Assembly: GCA_964412105.1 (NCBI GenBank)
Contig: CAYPNM010000007.1
Span: forward strand, 42,999 to 106,998
DNA: 64,000 nucleotides
Source: JAKAGZ01 sp964412105
GTDB taxonomy: Bacteria > Bacteroidota > Ignavibacteria > Ignavibacteriales > Ignavibacteriaceae
Direction: 5' to 3'
Below the pieces are notes generated by a model that searched no databases, was not told the origin of the DNA, and saw only the letters and a program-made list of their open reading frames with translations. Every line of letters begins with the position of its first letter. Position 1 is the first letter of the stretch. This document shows, one piece after another, positions 10,148-19,065 of the stretch. The position numbers and the translations under genes were made by a program.

Positions 10148-10611
10148 CTATTTTATAAGCACTCTTGAAAAATAAGATTGATTATTTGAGAATCCGTTCT
10201 TGGTTATATTGGGAAATAAAACATTATTAAGTAACAGGTAAGCACTAATCGTATNNNNNNNNNNNNNNNNNNNNNNNNNNNNNNNNNNNNNNNNNNNNNN
10301 NNNNNNNNNNNNNNNNNNNNNNNNNNNNNNNNNNNNNNNNNNNNNNNNNNNNNNTTGGTTATATTGGGAAATAAAACATTATTAAGTAACAGGTAAGCAC
10401 TAATCGTATCCTTAAGAATAGAAGACTGTAATAGCAGATTAAACTGCATACAGGGAAAAATCAAATAGCCTTCATAACGATTCAATAATTTTAGGAAGTC
10501 TTTTTTAGACTCTGCAAAGGTAAAATGCATCTGATTATTTTTAGACGTGTCTTTTATAAAAGCTGTAAAAGTCAAAAGAAGAGAAAAATATTTCAAGTTT
10601 ATTTCTTTCAT
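10148..10611 (-). CDS. Hypothetical ORF broken by an artefactual gap
   Basis: The reading frame starts at 10611 (MKEINLKYFSLLL) and runs into the N-run. The 55 bases on each side of the gap are identical. If the two copies are collapsed into one, the frame continues without interruption to a stop at 10148, giving a protein of about 102 residues ending RVLIK. I recognise no family. The middle (FTFAESKKDFLKLLNRYEGYLIFPCMQF) reads like an ordinary amphipathic protein, but no clear Shine-Dalgarno site is visible, and the region may simply be the long leader of susC. Its place between two putative operator elements and susC makes it worth keeping as a low-confidence call. Confidence 0.3.
10200..10254. 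repeat. 55-bp exact direct repeat, left copy (assembly artefact)
   Basis: This segment ends at the N-run and is repeated base for base at 10355-10409, directly after it. Exactly k-sized flanking duplications arise when a scaffolder joins two contigs that actually overlap. The simplest reading is that 155 bases (one copy plus the Ns) should be removed. Confidence 0.9.
10255..10354. other. Assembly gap 2 (100 Ns), probably not a real gap
   Basis: 100 Ns bordered on both sides by the same 55 bases. The contigs very likely overlap, so no sequence is missing. Confidence 0.9.
10355..10409. repeat. 55-bp exact direct repeat, right copy
   Basis: Identical to 10200-10254 and directly abutting the N-run; see the left copy. 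Confidence 0.9.
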
Positions 10612-10646
10612 TTAGGATTATCGAGTATGAATGAAACACCGAATGG

Positions 10647-10667
10647 TCATTTCATTAAATGAAATGA
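10647..10667. promoter_or_regulatory. 21-bp palindrome upstream of susCDE
   Basis: Two 10-base arms (TCATTTCATT and AATGAAATGA) around a single central base. It lies 35 bases before the ATG at 10611. Symmetry of this kind is typical of a dimeric repressor or activator site, but in such AT-rich DNA chance is possible. Confidence 0.3.
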
Positions 10668-10851
10668 TTTTAACTATAAAGATTTTCATTAGGTAAGTTG
10701 TAAAATTTTTATCGATAATATTATAATTTTAATTGATCTGATTATTTTATCATTTCAGCATTTTCAGCTCTCAAGTTGAATTAACCGAAATAATTCCATT
10801 CATTCTATTCTTCAACGTTGAAAACTATTGAATTAACACCCCCTAATCTAC

Positions 10852-10867
10852 TACCTGATTAAAGGTA
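10852..10867. promoter_or_regulatory. Putative operator, copy 1 (TACCT-N6-AGGTA)
   Basis: Inverted repeat TACCT/AGGTA, 16 bases overall, within CTACCTGATTAAAGGTA. The same element with the same spacing occurs at 11653-11668, and close variants at 18966-18981 and 20670-20685. It lies downstream of one response-regulator gene and upstream of the susCDE operon. Confidence 0.45.
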
Positions 10868-10947
10868 TTTTGTTTTTTATAATGAAATATCTTCCATTTT
10901 AGCCCCCCCTAAATAGATAGGCTTTTTTCTGCTAAAAATCATATTCC

Positions 10948-11568
10948 TTATTGCTTTTGCAGCAGCTTGATATCAGAATTAACATGCAGTTTCTTATAAA
11001 TGCTTTTATAATTGGACTGAAGCGTTTCAATGCTTAAGCCTAATGAATCAGCAATTGCTTTAAAGTTGTATCCGTCAGTTAATTTATTTAATATTTCTTC
11101 TTCAAGTTTGGCAAGGCCTTCAACTTCACCATTCAATGTCTTTATTTTTTTTTGATTAAAATACTCAATAACCTTGAAGGCAATAGATGAGTTCATATAT
11201 GTTCCGCCCAGTAATGCATCATTTATTCCCCTAATTAATTTTTTAGAAGGATTTTTTTTAACAAGATATCCACTGGCACCGGCCAGAAGTGCCTCAAAAA
11301 TGTGCTCATTCTCTTCATATACTGTTAGGATTAAAATTGTAAGTGCGGGTAAAATCGCCTTTGCTTCTTTAATACCCTTTAACCTTTCTTCTTTTGGTAA
11401 ACTAAAATCTATTAATAAAACATCGGGATTTAATTTCCTGATTTCGTTAAGCATGGAACTGCATTCGGGAAATGAACCAATACAAGAATATCCTTCGGTT
11501 CTGTTTATTAACGTCTTTAATCCTTCCCGAATAGTCTCGCTATCATCAACGACAATAACCTTGATCAT
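10948..11568 (-). CDS. NarL/FixJ-type response regulator with diverged output domain
   Basis: 206 residues. Receiver domain 1-120 with D8/D9 acidic pocket, phospho-acceptor D54 (VLLIDFSLP) and conserved Lys in GYLVKK. The C-terminal LuxR-type helix-turn-helix (about 150-206) is recognisable by comparison with the neighbouring copy (YNFKAIADSLGLSIETLQ, IYKKLHVNSD), but it lacks the usual LTPREKEIL opening (here LAKLEEEIL), the ETVRFH recognition segment has become ETLQSN, and the last few residues are shorter. The loop after D54 (PGMNGIE in the neighbour) is PKEERLK here. It is a tandem paralogue of the gene at 11726-12361 and lies downstream of it. It may be a divergent partner, a dominant modifier, or a decaying copy. 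Confidence 0.85.
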   Translation of the reverse strand: MIKVIVVDDSETIREGLKTLINRTEGYSCIGSFPECSSMLNEIRKLNPDVLLIDFSLPKEERLKGIKEAKAILPALTILILTVYEENEHIFEALLAGASGYLVKKNPSKKLIRGINDALLGGTYMNSSIAFKVIEYFNQKKIKTLNGEVEGLAKLEEEILNKLTDGYNFKAIADSLGLSIETLQSNYKSIYKKLHVNSDIKLLQKQ

Positions 11569-11652
11569 TAAATATAACCCCCTCGTAGGAAACCACCAGT
11601 AAAATTTAAATCATTTGGGAGAAATGTATAATATAAGGATGTACTAAACTAC

Positions 11653-11668
11653 TACCTGAACGGAGGTA
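11653..11668. promoter_or_regulatory. Putative operator, copy 2 (TACCT-N6-AGGTA)
   Basis: TACCTGAACGGAGGTA, same half-sites and spacing as copy 1, located 85 bases upstream of the response-regulator gene that starts at 11568. A T-run follows on the plus strand, so it resembles a weak terminator, but no plus-strand gene ends here. Confidence 0.45.
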
Positions 11669-11725
11669 TTTTTTGAAAGGATTTTGAAAATTTTATATCA
11701 TACTACATATTTGGATTGAAAATAA

Positions 11726-12361
11726 TCAGATAAGGCCCTCTTTAATTGCCTTTGCTACAGCTTCTGATTGTGAATGCACATGTAGTTTTTTATAGATATT
11801 TCTAAAATGAAATCGGACAGTTTCTATGCTGATAAAAAGTGAGTCAGCAATAGCTTTAAAATTATGACCCTCTACCAATCCTGTAAGAATTTCTTTTTCT
11901 CTCGGGGTCAGATCATAGTTGCCCTTCTGCGTTGAAGCAGGTTTCTTCTGGAAAAAATCAATTACTTTTCTGGCAATGTGTGAACTCATAGGTGCTCCGC
12001 CTTCATGTGCTTCTCTTATGGCTTCCAATAATTTGGAGGGAGGTGTCTTTTTTACAAGGTAACCACATGCGCCTGCACAAAGGGCATCGAAAATTAAATC
12101 ATTCTCTTCATAAATTGTTAATATTAAAATTGCCAATTCGGGAATCATAAGTTTCACTTTTTTAATACCTTCAATTCCGTTCATTCCTGGCAAACCTATA
12201 TCCATTAACATAACATCGGGACTAAGTTTATTGATATTTTTGAGCATCGATTCACAATCAGAATAACAGGCAATGCAGTTATATCCTTCAGTACCGTTAA
12301 TTAATATATTTAATCCCTCCCGGATGGAATCGTTATCTTCGACTACTATGACCTTAATCAT
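11726..12361 (-). CDS. NarL/FixJ-family DNA-binding response regulator
   Basis: 211 residues. Standard receiver domain (E8/D9, phospho-acceptor D54 in VMLMDIGLPGMNGIEG, Thr in ILILT, Lys in GYLVKK) and a complete LuxR-type helix-turn-helix (DLTPREKEILTGLVEGHNFKAIADSLFISIETVRFHFRNIYKKL, residues about 150-195, quoted by its ends LTPREKEIL and YKKLHVHSQ). It starts 31 bases after the sensor kinase gene upstream, so the two are co-transcribed and form a two-component pair. By location it should control the starch genes on both sides. Confidence 0.93.
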   Translation of the reverse strand: MIKVIVVEDNDSIREGLNILINGTEGYNCIACYSDCESMLKNINKLSPDVMLMDIGLPGMNGIEGIKKVKLMIPELAILILTIYEENDLIFDALCAGACGYLVKKTPPSKLLEAIREAHEGGAPMSSHIARKVIDFFQKKPASTQKGNYDLTPREKEILTGLVEGHNFKAIADSLFISIETVRFHFRNIYKKLHVHSQSEAVAKAIKEGLI

Positions 12362-12392
12362 TGGCGTACCTCAGATTAATTATTTTACAATT

Positions 12393-15300
12393 TTAAATAA
12401 TATTTCCGTTAAACTGAATCGTCGTCCCCTTACCTTTTTCCGACAAGATTGATAATGTACCGTTAATTGCTTTTGCTCTGCCTTTCATATTATTAAGCCC
12501 ATTCCCGGATGATTGAAAAGATTCCTCAAAACCAATTCCATCATCTTTTAAAGTCATTTCAAGCCTCCTGCCCTTTACTGAAGCGTCCAAAGTTATCTGC
12601 GAACATTTACTGTGAGTAATGCTGTTATTTATTGCTTCCTTAAAAATCAAATAAAGATGTTGTCTGTGCTCCATTGAAAGCGATATTTTTTCCAGTTCCT
12701 TAATGTTTTCTGATCTGAACGATATGTTTGTATAAGAGGATAATTCAGAGTAAGTATCCCGGAGCCTTAAAATTAAATCATAGAGAGAATCGCGTTTAGG
12801 ATTAACAAGCCATACTATATCACTCATACTATCTATAAGGTTTCTTGAATTATCACTGATCATTTTCAAACTTTTTTTAGTGATATCATCTGCAGAATCT
12901 ATTTTATGAGAAATTACCTCGCTGAGAATAGAGATTTCCGTTAGGCTTGAGCCTATATTGTCATGAAGATCTGCAGCAAGTTTTGCTCTTAATCTTTCAA
13001 TCCCGATTAGGTTCTTTATCCTGTAATATATAATCAAGTAAATCATTCCGCCAATAGTAACAACAGCAGATAAAATGAACCACCAGGTCCTCCAAAAAGG
13101 AGGTGAAATTATAATAGCTAACTGTGTCCCGGTTTTGTTCCATATCCCATCATTATTTGAACCAATTACTTTAAAGGTATATTTGCCGGGATCCAAATTG
13201 GTATATGTAACAAATCTTCGATTACCCGAATAAATCCAATCTTTATCAAAGCCTTCCATTTTATATGCATACCTGTTTTTATTAGGAGCGGAGTAATCTA
13301 GTGCTGAAAACTCAAAAGAAAATACATTTTGATTGTAGGACAGTTCAATTTTCTTAGTTAATGAAATAGCTTTTGAAAGCGGCGAGCCTTTGGCTCCAAT
13401 TTCAACCGGCTGATTTAAAATCTTAAAATCTGTTATTACAACAGGCGGAATATGATCGTTATTTGTAAGTTCAGATGGATAAAAAGCATTAAAACCGCTT
13501 GTTCCGCCAAAGAATAACTCCCCATTGATGCCCTTGAATCCTGCTCCCCAGAAAAATTGGTTACTTTGTAATCCATCCATAACATCAAAATTCTTAAAAA
13601 TCTCTTTTACCGGATTAAACATCGAAAGCCCGTTATCGGTACTTAGCCATAAATTACCTGAATTATCCTGCAGAATACAATAGATAACATTGCTCGCTAA
13701 TCCCTGTTCCTGTCTGTAAGTTATGAATACCGGGTTTGCTGCATCTTTCTGATCGCTCAAAAGTTCATTTAAGCCGCCTCCATAAGTACCGAACCAGAGA
13801 TTGCCTTTTGAATCCTTATATCCCGATATTACTCTGTTATCGCTTAAACTGTTTTTATTTTTCGGATCATTCCTGAATTTTTTAAATTTTACTGCTGACG
13901 GATTTGATGTAGCATTTTTTCTTAGCTCAGAATCTAATCTATTTAGCCCGTCCCACGTCCCAATCCATAAATTACCATCTCTATCCTCAAATAGACACGA
14001 CTGAACCTGATCACTGCTTAAGCTTCCTGGATCGTCCGGTCTATTCTGGAAAACTATAAAACGATTCTTTTTCCTGTCATAAAGATCTAGGCCCCCGCCT
14101 GTTCCGATCCATAATTGTCCATCGGAATCTTCATATATTGCTTGTACTATATTATTGTTCAGATAATTCCTCCCGGAAGAATTATTACTGTAATGGATAA
14201 AACTAATATTTTTATTTGCTCTGGAGGAAATTGGTGTTATTGACCTGTTTAAACCCCCACCCCAGGTTCCTACCCATAAATAGCCTCTCTTATCTTTGTA
14301 TATGGCTGAGATTGAATTATCACTAAGGCTTTTAGTTTTATCAGGTTCGCTTTTATAATGAATAAATTTTTCCTTATTTGGTAATAGCTTTTCCAAACCG
14401 CCGCCAAGTGTTCCCACCCAAAGAGTTCCATTCTTCTCCTGGTAAATAGCACGGATAGTATTATAACTAAGGCTGTTATTATCGAATGGATCATGTTTAT
14501 AGTTCTTAAATTTTATTTTTTCCTGGTTAAATTTCAAAACGCCTTCTTCTGCCGTCCCGATCCAAATAAGTCCTGAGCTGCCTTCAAAAAGCGAAAAGAT
14601 ATTATTATTATTAATAAATCCTGAACGGGATAGCTCTGTATGCAGCCACTTAAATTTATTCGTACTTCGATCTAAAAAGTAAATTCCTTCTCCTGTCCCT
14701 AACCATAATCTCTTTGATCTGTCCTCAATAATAGAATTAATTCTGTTACTTATAGTTCTTTTAAACGCAGGAGCGTTCATCAAATAGCGTCGAAAAGTCT
14801 TTTCCTTTTTATTGAATCTGTTTAACCCGTTTAACGTTCCAACCCAGATAGTTCCTTCATAATCCTGATAAATTGATAAAACAATGTTATTACTTAGACT
14901 ATTCGGATTATTCGGTTTATGTGAATAATTAATAAATCTGTTATGCTTATAATCATACATATCCAATCCACCGTCACTCCCAACCCACAGATCATCTGAC
15001 CTATCCTCATAAATTGCCAGAACAACATTATTGCTCAAGCTTTGTGGATTATTTGGATCATGGCGATAGTGAGTAAATCTCCCCTCCTTTACATTGAATT
15101 TATCCAGCCCGTTCTCGGTTCCAATCCATAGAAATCCATTGTTATCTTCAAAGATTGCTCTGACATTATTAAAGATCAGGCTGTTATTATTATTTGGATT
15201 GTTTTTATATGTCGTAAACTTCTCAAGACTTCTATCAAACTTACAAATACCCCCGCTGTTTGTGCCAACCCATAAATTTCCATTTTTATCTTCATATACT

Positions 15301-15596
15301 GTCCAGATAAAATTGTCTGATATTGTGCTGCTGTCTTCCGGATTGTTCTTATAAACTGTAAAATTATACCCGTCATACCTATCAAGACCATCTTCTGTAG
15401 CAAACCACATAAATCCTTTGCTATCCTGAATGATTTGATGGACACTATTTTGGGATAGTCCATTTTCACTTAATAGTTGTGTGAAATTTACCTGATTAAT
15501 CTGAGGATAAGCTCTAAATAAAAATCCGCATAAAATTACAAATAACGAAGAGGCTCTAATTGCGGATACTATTTTTTTAGGGGGTAGAAAAAACAT
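12393..15596 (-). CDS. Two-component sensor kinase with periplasmic beta-propeller (Reg_prop / Y_Y_Y, HisKA_3)
   Basis: 1,067 residues. N-terminal signal/anchor (ASSLFVILCGFLFRAYPQ), then some fourteen two-component-regulator propeller repeats of the form N-x-LW-[VIL]-GT-x-x-G-L (residues about 30-690), a Y_Y_Y Ig-like domain (about 755-828), one transmembrane helix (840-858), HisKA_3 dimerisation domain with phosphorylated His878 (AADLHDNIGSSLTEISIL) and a C-terminal HATPase (GNGLNNMKGRAKAING, GKGTT). The periplasmic part matches the sensor half of Bacteroides hybrid two-component systems that read oligosaccharides. Here there is no receiver or AraC domain attached; the output is the separate NarL-type regulator next door. 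Confidence 0.93.
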   Translation of the reverse strand: MFFLPPKKIVSAIRASSLFVILCGFLFRAYPQINQVNFTQLLSENGLSQNSVHQIIQDSKGFMWFATEDGLDRYDGYNFTVYKNNPEDSSTISDNFIWTVYEDKNGNLWVGTNSGGICKFDRSLEKFTTYKNNPNNNNSLIFNNVRAIFEDNNGFLWIGTENGLDKFNVKEGRFTHYRHDPNNPQSLSNNVVLAIYEDRSDDLWVGSDGGLDMYDYKHNRFINYSHKPNNPNSLSNNIVLSIYQDYEGTIWVGTLNGLNRFNKKEKTFRRYLMNAPAFKRTISNRINSIIEDRSKRLWLGTGEGIYFLDRSTNKFKWLHTELSRSGFINNNNIFSLFEGSSGLIWIGTAEEGVLKFNQEKIKFKNYKHDPFDNNSLSYNTIRAIYQEKNGTLWVGTLGGGLEKLLPNKEKFIHYKSEPDKTKSLSDNSISAIYKDKRGYLWVGTWGGGLNRSITPISSRANKNISFIHYSNNSSGRNYLNNNIVQAIYEDSDGQLWIGTGGGLDLYDRKKNRFIVFQNRPDDPGSLSSDQVQSCLFEDRDGNLWIGTWDGLNRLDSELRKNATSNPSAVKFKKFRNDPKNKNSLSDNRVISGYKDSKGNLWFGTYGGGLNELLSDQKDAANPVFITYRQEQGLASNVIYCILQDNSGNLWLSTDNGLSMFNPVKEIFKNFDVMDGLQSNQFFWGAGFKGINGELFFGGTSGFNAFYPSELTNNDHIPPVVITDFKILNQPVEIGAKGSPLSKAISLTKKIELSYNQNVFSFEFSALDYSAPNKNRYAYKMEGFDKDWIYSGNRRFVTYTNLDPGKYTFKVIGSNNDGIWNKTGTQLAIIISPPFWRTWWFILSAVVTIGGMIYLIIYYRIKNLIGIERLRAKLAADLHDNIGSSLTEISILSEVISHKIDSADDITKKSLKMISDNSRNLIDSMSDIVWLVNPKRDSLYDLILRLRDTYSELSSYTNISFRSENIKELEKISLSMEHRQHLYLIFKEAINNSITHSKCSQITLDASVKGRRLEMTLKDDGIGFEESFQSSGNGLNNMKGRAKAINGTLSILSEKGKGTTIQFNGNII

Positions 15597-16379
15597 CCTG
15601 AACTTTAAATTGTGCCTTTTTAGTATAATAATTTACAATTTTATTAATTCATAAAATAACTTTAAGGTAGTGTCCTGGAATTGTACATTTTTGGGTTCTT
15701 ACGATAATAATAATTTTACTTTTCCATATTATTCGTTTTTACAATAGCATAGTCAGGCATCAAAATTAAATTTGCAATCTTTATTGAGTTGATAATCCAT
15801 TTTCCAATGCATCCGCTAAATTCGTAATAGTGAAAATAACCTTCTCCAGGAATATAATTGAAAACTCAAACCGAAATTATAAGACAAAACCCGGATAATT
15901 TTGAATCCCAAAACTGATCCGGTGGATAAGATGTAAAATTATTTAACTCTGGAAAACATTACTTTCTTTCAACTGCTTTACTGTTACTCTTCAAATACTA
16001 TCTGAAAACGCTCTGAAAACGCTCTAATAACCATTCACTCGGCCTTTATAACTCATCGCGGCTCATCATTTTAATAGATAATACATATTGTATTGATATC
16101 TAAGGTACTTTCCCTGGCGTAATCATTCAACGACTTAACAAATCATTGAATTTTATATTGGCTGGAATAGGATACAACTTTAATGATGGGAAATGCTCGC
16201 AGGAAAAATCTAGGCATTTTGGGCATATACCGGCTTATAATCTTTAGGCATGCTACCTAAAATGAATCTATTAAAAGCTAAGACAATACAGGTTTTTTTG
16301 ATAAGAAAACGAAAAGAAAATAATTAATTTTATAAGACTAAAACTTTTCCAAAGCATATTTCCATAGAATTTTAGGATA
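15597..16379. other. Long intergenic region, no gene seen
   Basis: About 780 bases with no open frame of note on either strand. It contains the upstream region of the sensor kinase and the downstream region of the T9SS amylase. An 11-bp unit (TCTGAAAACGC) occurs twice in tandem at 16001-16022. No transposase remnant, RNA gene or clear terminator could be recognised. Confidence 0.6.
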
Positions 16380-18829
16380 CTATTTAATCAAAATCATTTT
16401 TTTAGTAGAAATAAAATTATTCGTCCTGATTTGATAAAAATAAATTCCACTTGAAAGATTTGCTGCATTAAAGGTAATCTCATAAGTCCCGCTTTGCTGA
16501 TATTTATTAACCAGCGTTTTTATCTCTCTTCCAAGTATATCATAAATCCTGAGTGTTACATTACCCCCTGCAGGAATTTGGTATTTAATAATTGTGGAAG
16601 GATTAAAAGGATTCGGATAGTTTTGAGAAAGTTTATATTCCTTAACAATTGTATTAGTATTCGACCTAACATCTAATAAAATATCCGCTTCAGGAGTAGG
16701 GAGTTTTTTTGTGGTATAAATGTGGAACTCTCCGGGAGCAAGCGATATTGATTGAGTAGTGCTCGCTACATCAATAGAATCTCCGGTAAAATAATCATAC
16801 CACGTACCGGTCTGGGCAAAATTGCCCTGTACTGTGTTTGAATAAACATCAAAACTGCCGATAATATTTACTTTCATAGTAGTGTCTGCAAACGTAATTC
16901 TTTTTATTGTGCCTGCGACCGCCATTGTTGCAGTGTCACTAAAAGTCGCATAATTTTCCTTTAAATAGATTAAGGCCTTCATGGTTTTATATAACTTAAG
17001 TCTAGCTGGATCAGAATAATAATCCCACTTTATCGGTTTATCACCAACACGTCCATTATAATTAATTGAGTAATCATAACCAAGTTCACCAAACTGCCAG
17101 ATCATCTTGGGACCCGGAATCAGGAAGAAAAACGCTGACGCTTCTTTAATTCTATTTAACCCAACACGCACATCTTTAATATTATACGTTCCCGCACTGT
17201 TACCATATTGTTCATTCTTATACATTAATCTTTCTTCATCATGACTTTCCATATAGGTTACCAGACTCGGTTTTGGCCAACTCCTGTAAATGTAATATCC
17301 AGAGCTTAAATCAGAACCGGAAAATCCCATCGTAGCCTGGTTATAATTATAATTCATATTTCCCCAGGATAAAAATCCGAAATTAGATTCTGTCTGTTCT
17401 TCACTATTAGCTACAAAATTTTCAAGAATTAATATTGATGAAGGATCTACCGTCCAAATTTGATTTGCAATTCTCTGCATAATTGCAATTCTTGAAGCAT
17501 CATAAGCTGAGCCATCATCAGGCGGTATAGGTACCGTATTTGTAAATCCTTTAGCAAAATCAAAACGATAACCATCAATATGAAATTGTTTTATCCAGTA
17601 ACTTGTTACTCTGTCTACATAATATTTTGTTTGCGGACTCTCATGATTAAAATCATACCCATAAGAATAACTCGGGTTTGGAGAAGTAATATTAAACCAG
17701 GGGTTATTTGCTGCCGGACGATTATTTTCAGAATCCCAGTAAAGTCTTACCATAGGGTTTGATCCATAAGCGTGATTTAGTACTATATCTAGTATTACAG
17801 CAATACCCATTGAATGTGCCTTATCAATAAGAGATTTAAATTCATCTGGCGTTCCATAATATTTATCAAGTGCCATATGAAAACTTGGATTATATCCCCA
17901 GCTATCGTTTCCTTCAAACTCCATAACCGGCATAAATTCAATAGCATTTATACCAAGGTTTTTCAAATAATTTAATGTATCTTCAATAGTTTTATACCAG
18001 TGAGTGCTTACGAAATCCCTTACCAGTAGTTCATAAATAACAAGTTTGTCTTTATCAGGTTTTGTGAAATTTGTGGCCTGCCAGCTATAAGCCGGTACGG
18101 CAGTTTGTAAGGTTGAAACTATTTCGGAAGTTTTTCCGGTAGGATAGCTTTTTAAATTTGGATATACAATGTTGCCTGCGGGGGAAGAATTTATATATTG
18201 ATCATTATTTCCATCTAGAATCTTAGCAGAAAATGGATCGGCAATTCTGATTTGGCCATCAACAAAATATTGAAAAGCATATTCTGTATCCGCCGATACA
18301 TTAAGATTAATCCACCAGATAACACTATCAGCAGTAACGGAATCTCTATTCATAAGATAGGCAGTATTTACTTCCCAGTTGTTAAAATCTCCAATTACAT
18401 AAACAAAACTTTTGTGAGGTGCAAATAACGCCAAGGTTACTTGCGTAGGATCAGTTTTATAATTTATCCCCAGTTCATTACCAGCAGGTAATGGGGAGTT
18501 CACAATGGATGGATTAATCATGATTGCAAATCTTAGAGTATCGGTTAGAGTAGTTACATCATGCCCTACTATCACAACCTGATTTAATCCGGTTGAAAAG
18601 TCAGCCGCAATGAAACTATAATTTAATGAATCACCTGAAATCTGGCTTTTCTGCGTCCCGTTAACAAATAGTGAAATTGAAGAGTTGGTAGTTCCGAGTG
18701 CCGCAGCCTTCGCTATTATATTAACTGTATCTGTATTATTAACAAAAAGTGGAGAGCGAAGTGGATCATTGTAATGATTAGTAACTGATGGCTGATCCAG
18801 AACTAAACTATAGGTTCCGGCCTGATATA
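16380..18829 (-). CDS. Secreted GH13 alpha-amylase-family enzyme with T9SS sorting domain (5' end in gap)
   Basis: An internal GTG at 18575 would give 731 residues, but the same frame stays open for 85 more codons up to the N-run at 18830, reading as an Ig/CBM-like module (DPLRSPLFVNNTDTVNIIAKA). The true start and signal peptide are therefore in the gap. Next comes a CBM48-like domain (VYVIGDFNNWEVNT), then a GH13 barrel with the conserved DIVLNHAYG, nucleophile Asp in YRFDFAKGF (codon 17559-17561), acid/base Glu in ILILENF and SHDEER. The last 80 residues form a type A T9SS C-terminal domain (NYPNPFNPSTIIKYQIP, GREIKTLV, SGIYFYQI, KKMILIK), so the enzyme is exported and kept at the surface or released. 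It likely attacks polymeric starch before SusCD uptake. Confidence 0.88.
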
Positions 18830-18929
18830 NNNNNNNNNNNNNNNNNNNNNNNNNNNNNNNNNNNNNNNNNNNNNNNNNNNNNNNNNNNNNNNNNNNNNNN
18901 NNNNNNNNNNNNNNNNNNNNNNNNNNNNN
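18830..18929. other. Assembly gap 3 (100 Ns)
   Basis: 100 Ns with no flanking duplication, so sequence is probably really missing. It hides the start codon, signal peptide and possibly the promoter of the T9SS amylase. Confidence 0.95.
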
Positions 18930-18965
18930 GTGGAAAATTATAATAATAGCGATTTAAAAAATACC

Positions 18966-18981
18966 ACCTGAACAGGTAGGT
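18966..18981. promoter_or_regulatory. Putative operator, copy 3 (ACCTG-N3-AGGTAGGT)
   Basis: ACCTGAACAGGTAGGT; a perfect ACCTG...CAGGT palindrome core with an extra GGT. It matches copy 4 at 20670 at 13 of 16 positions. It lies upstream of the T9SS amylase, on the far side of gap 3. Confidence 0.45.
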
Positions 18982-19065
18982 TTTAAGGATGGACAATTTA
19001 CAATTCAAAATTTATAATTTACAACTAATTACAGTTGTAAATTATAAATAATTAATTCTAAATTA

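Larger units (their letters stand above)
10612..10947. other. Intergenic region upstream of susC leader
   Basis: About 336 bases without a convincing gene. It is very AT-rich and holds two symmetric elements: a near-perfect palindrome at 10647-10667 and an ACCTG...AGGT inverted repeat at 10852-10867. It separates the response-regulator gene from the susCDE operon and so probably carries the promoter of the latter. Confidence 0.6.

Noticed and set aside
10852..11668. The first two ACCTG repeats as rho-independent terminators (hairpin plus T-run on the plus strand)
   Set aside because: No plus-strand gene ends near either of them, the stems are only 5 bp, and copies 3 and 4 share the half-sites but lack a proper T-run; an operator explains all four better.
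15660..15700. A TAGTGTCCTGG segment suggestive of an insertion-sequence end
   Set aside because: No matching inverted copy, target duplication or transposase fragment could be found in the surrounding 780 bases.
16001..16022. An 11-bp unit repeated twice as a possible CRISPR or iteron remnant
   Set aside because: Only two full copies, directly abutting with no spacer; most likely a local slippage duplication.
18808..19008. A minus-strand frame crossing gap 3
   Set aside because: A third of it is Ns and its part left of the gap is in a different frame from the amylase, whose own frame is open there.
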